From NCBI GenBank assembly GCA_039029935.1, contig JBCCFC010000542.1, positions 1 to 8,715 on the forward strand: a stretch of 8,715 bases of DNA, read 5' to 3'. Source of the stretch: G039029935 sp039029935. GTDB lineage: Bacteria; Chloroflexota; Anaerolineae; Caldilineales; Caldilineaceae. Positions 5,543 to 8,715 of this stretch are shown here, one piece after another; the first letter of the stretch is position 1; each line of letters opens with the position of its first letter. The notes beneath the pieces are model-generated. The model was not told the origin of the DNA. It did not search any database and saw only the letters and a list, made by a program, of their open reading frames with translations. The position numbers were made by a program, and so were the translations under genes.

Positions 5543-6514
5543 ACCAAATGGACACGCTGGCATAACATAAAAATCTGGCAACGATGGTTTCTTTTTTCCC
5601 TCTCAATCGTCATCATCGTTGCATCGGCCCTATTCTTGTTACTATTTTTATTTCCGGCAACAACCTCTTTGCTACCCAGCTTTTTGATGCGCCAAGATGT
5701 GACATGGAACGCCATGCAATCGCGTGGGGTATGGCGTGTGGGACTCGACCCCAGCTTTCCTCCGTTTGAACACCTTGACGAAAATGGGATGGCCGTTGGC
5801 ATTGATGTTGATTTGGCAGAAGAAATTGCATCTTTGTGGGATATGGAGGTTGAAATTGTCGCTATCGGGTTTGACAGCTTGTTAGATGCACTAAAAGCGG
5901 GTAAAATTGATAGCATCGTTAGTGCCATGCCTTACGATCCCCATCTAACAAAAGATTTTCGATATTCACAATCTTACTTTGAGGCGGGGCTCCGCTGGGT
6001 GATGCATGATCAAGCCTCATGGATCGACGAGAATGATTTTGTGTTGGCAAGTAATGGGCAAAGCACTAGTCATGAAGATCACACTGAAGAAACATTGAGT
6101 ATTGCCAACCAAAAATTACACAATAGGCGGGTTGCGGTTGAATGGGGCAGTGTTGGGGATATGGTAGGGCGGCGGTTACAACGTGCCGAGCCAAGCTTGG
6201 AGTTGATCCAGTTTGAAACACCACAAGAGACCATTGACGCACTCATAGCTGGAAACAATCACGTAGATGGTGACAAACGCATTGATGCACTGTTGATTGA
6301 CAATATTACGCTATACCAAGCCCAGGCAGCGGGTGCTCTGGTCCACGCCGTTGGTCCCGCATTGGAAAGTAATCCTTATGTGATTGTGATGCCATACAAT
6401 GCACCTATCTTGGTTGAAAATCTGTCACAAGCATTGGATACCATTCTCATGGATGGTACACTAGAGAAAATTCAAGCGCATTGGTTTGAAGAACATGGTT
6501 TGGGAAACAATTGA
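5540..6514 (+). CDS. Membrane-anchored solute-binding protein (SBP family 3)
   Basis: A 324-residue extracytoplasmic binding protein. Residues 1-16 are basic and aromatic and 17-38 a strongly hydrophobic segment (FLFSLSIVIIVASALFLL), either an uncleaved anchor or an uncertain signal peptide. There is no lipobox cysteine. The family-3 fold follows from about 64: WRVGLDPSFPPFE, AVGIDVDLAEEIA (85-97), LLDALKAGKIDSIVSAM, then the second lobe with RRVAVEWGSVGD and IDALLIDN. The family motif TPER, whose Arg binds the ligand carboxylate, aligns without gaps to DPHL (133-136), so the Arg is Leu. An insertion at about 163-185 adds polar sequence. No permease or ATPase gene is adjacent. The ligand is unknown; a sensory or orphan transport role is possible. 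Confidence 0.85.
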   Translation: MTKWTRWHNIKIWQRWFLFSLSIVIIVASALFLLLFLFPATTSLLPSFLMRQDVTWNAMQSRGVWRVGLDPSFPPFEHLDENGMAVGIDVDLAEEIASLWDMEVEIVAIGFDSLLDALKAGKIDSIVSAMPYDPHLTKDFRYSQSYFEAGLRWVMHDQASWIDENDFVLASNGQSTSHEDHTEETLSIANQKLHNRRVAVEWGSVGDMVGRRLQRAEPSLELIQFETPQETIDALIAGNNHVDGDKRIDALLIDNITLYQAQAAGALVHAVGPALESNPYVIVMPYNAPILVENLSQALDTILMDGTLEKIQAHWFEEHGLGNN

Positions 6515-6524
6515 AGGAGTTCGT

Positions 6525-7508
6525 ATGCCCGAACAGGGGAATCAACAGGGGGCGCATCCAAACAGCGTCCGCATTGGGGTGTGTACCGATACACATTACT
6601 GGTTAAATTATGAAAAATATTTGAGTGAAGAGAGTCATTTCCCGTTTCAATATGAGCCAGAGCCATTGCTACGCATGCTTCTCGCAGAATTGGAAGAGGC
6701 GCATCTGGATATGATCTTTCACTTGGGCGATTTCATCTGTGGTGGCGGTGCATTCCACATGGAGCGTGATGCCTTCTACATCGCACTGAGCTTTTTATCA
6801 CAACAGTTGCTTTCATTGCCCACACCAGTCTACGCGCTACCAGGCAATCATGACTGTCCACCAGGCGGTGGCGATTGGGCCTACTTTGAACGACTTTGGG
6901 GGCTTCACAGAGGACAGGGTGAAACGATTGAGTTGGACAATGCCACGCTCATCTTGCTCAACGCTCAAGGACATTCACCTGCACAGGTTGAAGAAGCAAG
7001 TCCTGTTGATCCGGTGTATGGATGGGTCTGTGAGGAGGAGTTGGCCCGGCTAGATACGGCCCTTGCCGCAGCAGGCGATACACCTGTTTTCCTCTTTCTC
7101 CACCAACTGCTCTACCCTTGGACACCGGAGATTGGCAATCAAACGTGGGTTGATTTTTACGCAGTCAAAAATGCCGATGCGGTCCTTGATGTAATGGCAG
7201 CGCATGGCAATGTCCGTGCTGTTTTTCAAGGCCATGCGCATCGCTTGGATGTGCAAACGAGAGCAGTGGGTAGCTGTGATTGCCAATTCATCATTTTGCC
7301 TTCTGTGGTTGATTACCCTGCGGGATGGACATTGCTTGAATTGACCGATACCCATTTGCACATGCAGTTGATGCGCTTGCCTGTAGCGGAACTGCCTCGC
7401 AATGCCCTTGCAATTGAAGGGGATGAGTCTCGCCCTCACCAGAAGTTAGACGCGGATGACTGGCGTGGTGGCAAAACGGCATGGCAAAACCTTACGATTC
7501 CCCTGTAG
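6525..7508 (+). CDS. Calcineurin-like metallophosphoesterase
   Basis: A 327-residue phosphoesterase with the full set of dinuclear metal motifs: DTH (Asp22, His24), GD (Asp69), GNHD (Asn108, His109), His193 in FLHQ, and GHAH (236-239). It most resembles cytosolic class III cyclic-nucleotide/phosphohydrolase-type members; there is no signal peptide, and the substrate cannot be told from sequence. The ATG at 6525 is preceded by AAGGAG (6514-6519) at five bases. The frame is open from an earlier ATG at 6486, but that start lies inside the upstream gene and lacks a ribosome binding site. The site begins on the last base of the binding-protein stop codon, so the two are coupled. It is the last gene of the operon, before a hairpin terminator. 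Confidence 0.93.
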   Translation: MPEQGNQQGAHPNSVRIGVCTDTHYWLNYEKYLSEESHFPFQYEPEPLLRMLLAELEEAHLDMIFHLGDFICGGGAFHMERDAFYIALSFLSQQLLSLPTPVYALPGNHDCPPGGGDWAYFERLWGLHRGQGETIELDNATLILLNAQGHSPAQVEEASPVDPVYGWVCEEELARLDTALAAAGDTPVFLFLHQLLYPWTPEIGNQTWVDFYAVKNADAVLDVMAAHGNVRAVFQGHAHRLDVQTRAVGSCDCQFIILPSVVDYPAGWTLLELTDTHLHMQLMRLPVAELPRNALAIEGDESRPHQKLDADDWRGGKTAWQNLTIPL

Positions 7509-7510
7509 AA

Positions 7511-7543
7511 AAAAGTCCGACCCCTGTGAGAAGTCGGACTTTT
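7511..7543. terminator. Bidirectional intrinsic terminator between converging genes
   Basis: AAAAGTCCGAC (7511-7521) and GTCGGACTTTT (7533-7543) form a perfect 11-bp stem with an 11-base loop. The stem ends in a T run on the plus strand, and on the minus strand in six T residues. It ends the plus-strand operon 2 bases after its last stop codon, and the glycosyltransferase message 3 bases after its own. Confidence 0.9.
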
Positions 7544-7546
7544 GAG

Positions 7547-8704
7547 TTAAATGGACTGATAGCAAGCCACATGTTGTTGTGCGATGGTATCCCACGTGAA
7601 CTGCTTGCTTTTGGCATAGGCGTTTTTTTGTAAAGTGGCTGCAAATTCAGGCTGAGTGACAATGCGGTTGATAGCGGCTGTTAACGCATCCGCATCATAA
7701 GCTGCATAACAAAGGTCCTCACCATCCACCAACTCTGGCAGTGGTGCTTGCGGTGTGGTCGTGACAATGGCGCATCCATTCGCCAACCCTGCCATCAATG
7801 TCCCACGCCGTAAACTCACCCCATCCGCATACGGCATCACCAGCACATCGCAGGCATGTAGGTCCGCACTGACATCTTCCTGTGACTGATGCCCTGTCCA
7901 CTGCACATGCGCTGTCAATCCCAAGTCTGCAACCAATGCTTCCACTTCCTGCAAATAGGCATAGTTGGTCACATCACTGGCCCCAACACGCTCACCAATC
8001 ATCAGCAGATAGGTATTGGGTCGCTGCTGCACCAATTGATGAAGTGTGCGAATCAACAGTTTGCCACCTTTGCTACGGTTCAGAAATCCAAAATAGGCCA
8101 ACACCAAATCATCCTGTCCATACCCACGCATTACTCGGCGTTGCTGGCATTCAGATTCAGGCAAAATTTTGCCTTGGATATTGCTGCCGATGGGAATTTT
8201 GTGTAGTTGAGGCACGTTTTTTTCTGCCAACTGCAAACGGTCGCCTTCATTGGTGACAATGGTCAAGTCACTCTGTGTTGACGGCCATTCTGTCACCCAA
8301 CGACGTAGCCCATCACCTGCTTTGGGAAACAAATAGGGAATCAGTAGATCGTGATAGGTCCAGGCAACATTGAACCTAGAGGCTCGCCATCGCCAAGGGG
8401 CGACGTTAATCGCAGGGTTCATCCCAAACGCAGCCGTCTGGTATTGCACGTGAATCCAGTCCGCACCAATAGTTTCTGCATGAGAATGGATCGCAGACCA
8501 GATACGCCAGTCCCAGCGTTTGACTGAGGGATACACAGGTACGTTGTTAGGCTGGGTTTGATGTCCAGTAGCAACGCTGGTTGATGTCATGACGGATACT
8601 TGGACACCCAATGTATTCAATGCGCTGGCGAGCTCTGCGGTATAGGCCCCTACCCCACCTTGAAGTGGTGGATATTCACCTGTAGCGAGTAAAATATTCA
8701 TCAT
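7547..8704 (-). CDS. Family-4 (GT-B) glycosyltransferase
   Basis: A 385-residue retaining glycosyltransferase of the GT4 type, which moves a sugar from a nucleotide-sugar to an unknown acceptor, probably in surface polysaccharide or glycolipid synthesis. The N-lobe opens with ILLATGEYPPLQGGVGAYT, whose glycine loop (16-19) is typical of the family. The C-lobe has LAYFGFLNRSKGGKLL (202-217) with the phosphate-binding Arg/Lys, then HACDVLVMPYADGVSLRRGTLMAGLANG (about 282-312). The usual E-x7-E is not present; this DGxSxRRG variant is, as I recall, a subfamily trait. The start is ATGATG (8699-8704). No ribosome binding site is seen in the 11 bases left of the window, so a further upstream start cannot be excluded. 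Confidence 0.9.
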   Translation of the reverse strand: MMNILLATGEYPPLQGGVGAYTAELASALNTLGVQVSVMTSTSVATGHQTQPNNVPVYPSVKRWDWRIWSAIHSHAETIGADWIHVQYQTAAFGMNPAINVAPWRWRASRFNVAWTYHDLLIPYLFPKAGDGLRRWVTEWPSTQSDLTIVTNEGDRLQLAEKNVPQLHKIPIGSNIQGKILPESECQQRRVMRGYGQDDLVLAYFGFLNRSKGGKLLIRTLHQLVQQRPNTYLLMIGERVGASDVTNYAYLQEVEALVADLGLTAHVQWTGHQSQEDVSADLHACDVLVMPYADGVSLRRGTLMAGLANGCAIVTTTPQAPLPELVDGEDLCYAAYDADALTAAINRIVTQPEFAATLQKNAYAKSKQFTWDTIAQQHVACYQSI

Positions 8705-8715
8705 GTTAATCGTTG

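Noticed and set aside
6486..6524. Earlier in-frame ATG at 6486 for the phosphoesterase.
   Set aside because: It lies within the binding-protein gene with no ribosome binding site, while AAGGAG stands five bases before the ATG at 6525.

Overview
The window is ordinary bacterial chromosome of roughly balanced base composition, with densely packed genes on both strands and sigma-70-type promoters (TTGACA/TATAAT with 17-bp spacers). A T-box leader before serS, a COG4279-type SWIM-family protein, a divergent endonuclease V and the particular family-4 glycosyltransferase type together suggest a Chloroflexota-like organism. That assignment is inference from gene content and a Firmicutes-like host is not excluded. 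There is no rRNA, tRNA, CRISPR array, phage module or transposase gene.

Layout. Bases 1-141 hold two different 23-bp minisatellites that run into the stop codon of serS (137-1438, minus). Upstream of serS is a long leader that I read as a complete serine T-box riboswitch: promoter at 1866-1894, Stem I with a probable AGC specifier, Stem III, the T-box sequence, an antiterminator and a 14-bp terminator ending at 1554. An 84-bp MITE-like inverted repeat lies between that terminator and the serS ribosome binding site. Next on the minus strand is a type II toxin-antitoxin operon (RHH antitoxin 2363-2611, PIN/VapC toxin 1962-2366). Its own promoter overlaps one copy of a candidate 14-bp operator repeat. 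Then comes a cysteine-free SWIM-family protein (2713-3873) that has lost the zinc ligands of its family.

A divergent intergenic region (3874-4110) carries promoters facing both ways. To its right is a plus-strand four-gene cluster with gaps of 10-37 bp, probably one operon: an RhlG-like SDR oxidoreductase (4111-4938), a divergent endonuclease V (4954-5502), a membrane-anchored orphan substrate-binding protein (5540-6514) and a calcineurin-like phosphoesterase (6525-7508). A bidirectional terminator at 7511-7543 separates the cluster from a converging family-4 glycosyltransferase (7547-8704, minus).

The genes do not form one obvious pathway. The two clear regulatory circuits are serS control by uncharged tRNA-Ser through the T-box, and the self-regulated toxin-antitoxin pair. 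The points most worth a second look are the T-box/MITE arrangement, the ligand-less SWIM protein, the 15-bp tandem repeat that multiplies a Shine-Dalgarno sequence in front of the binding protein, and that protein's loss of the usual ligand-binding arginine.
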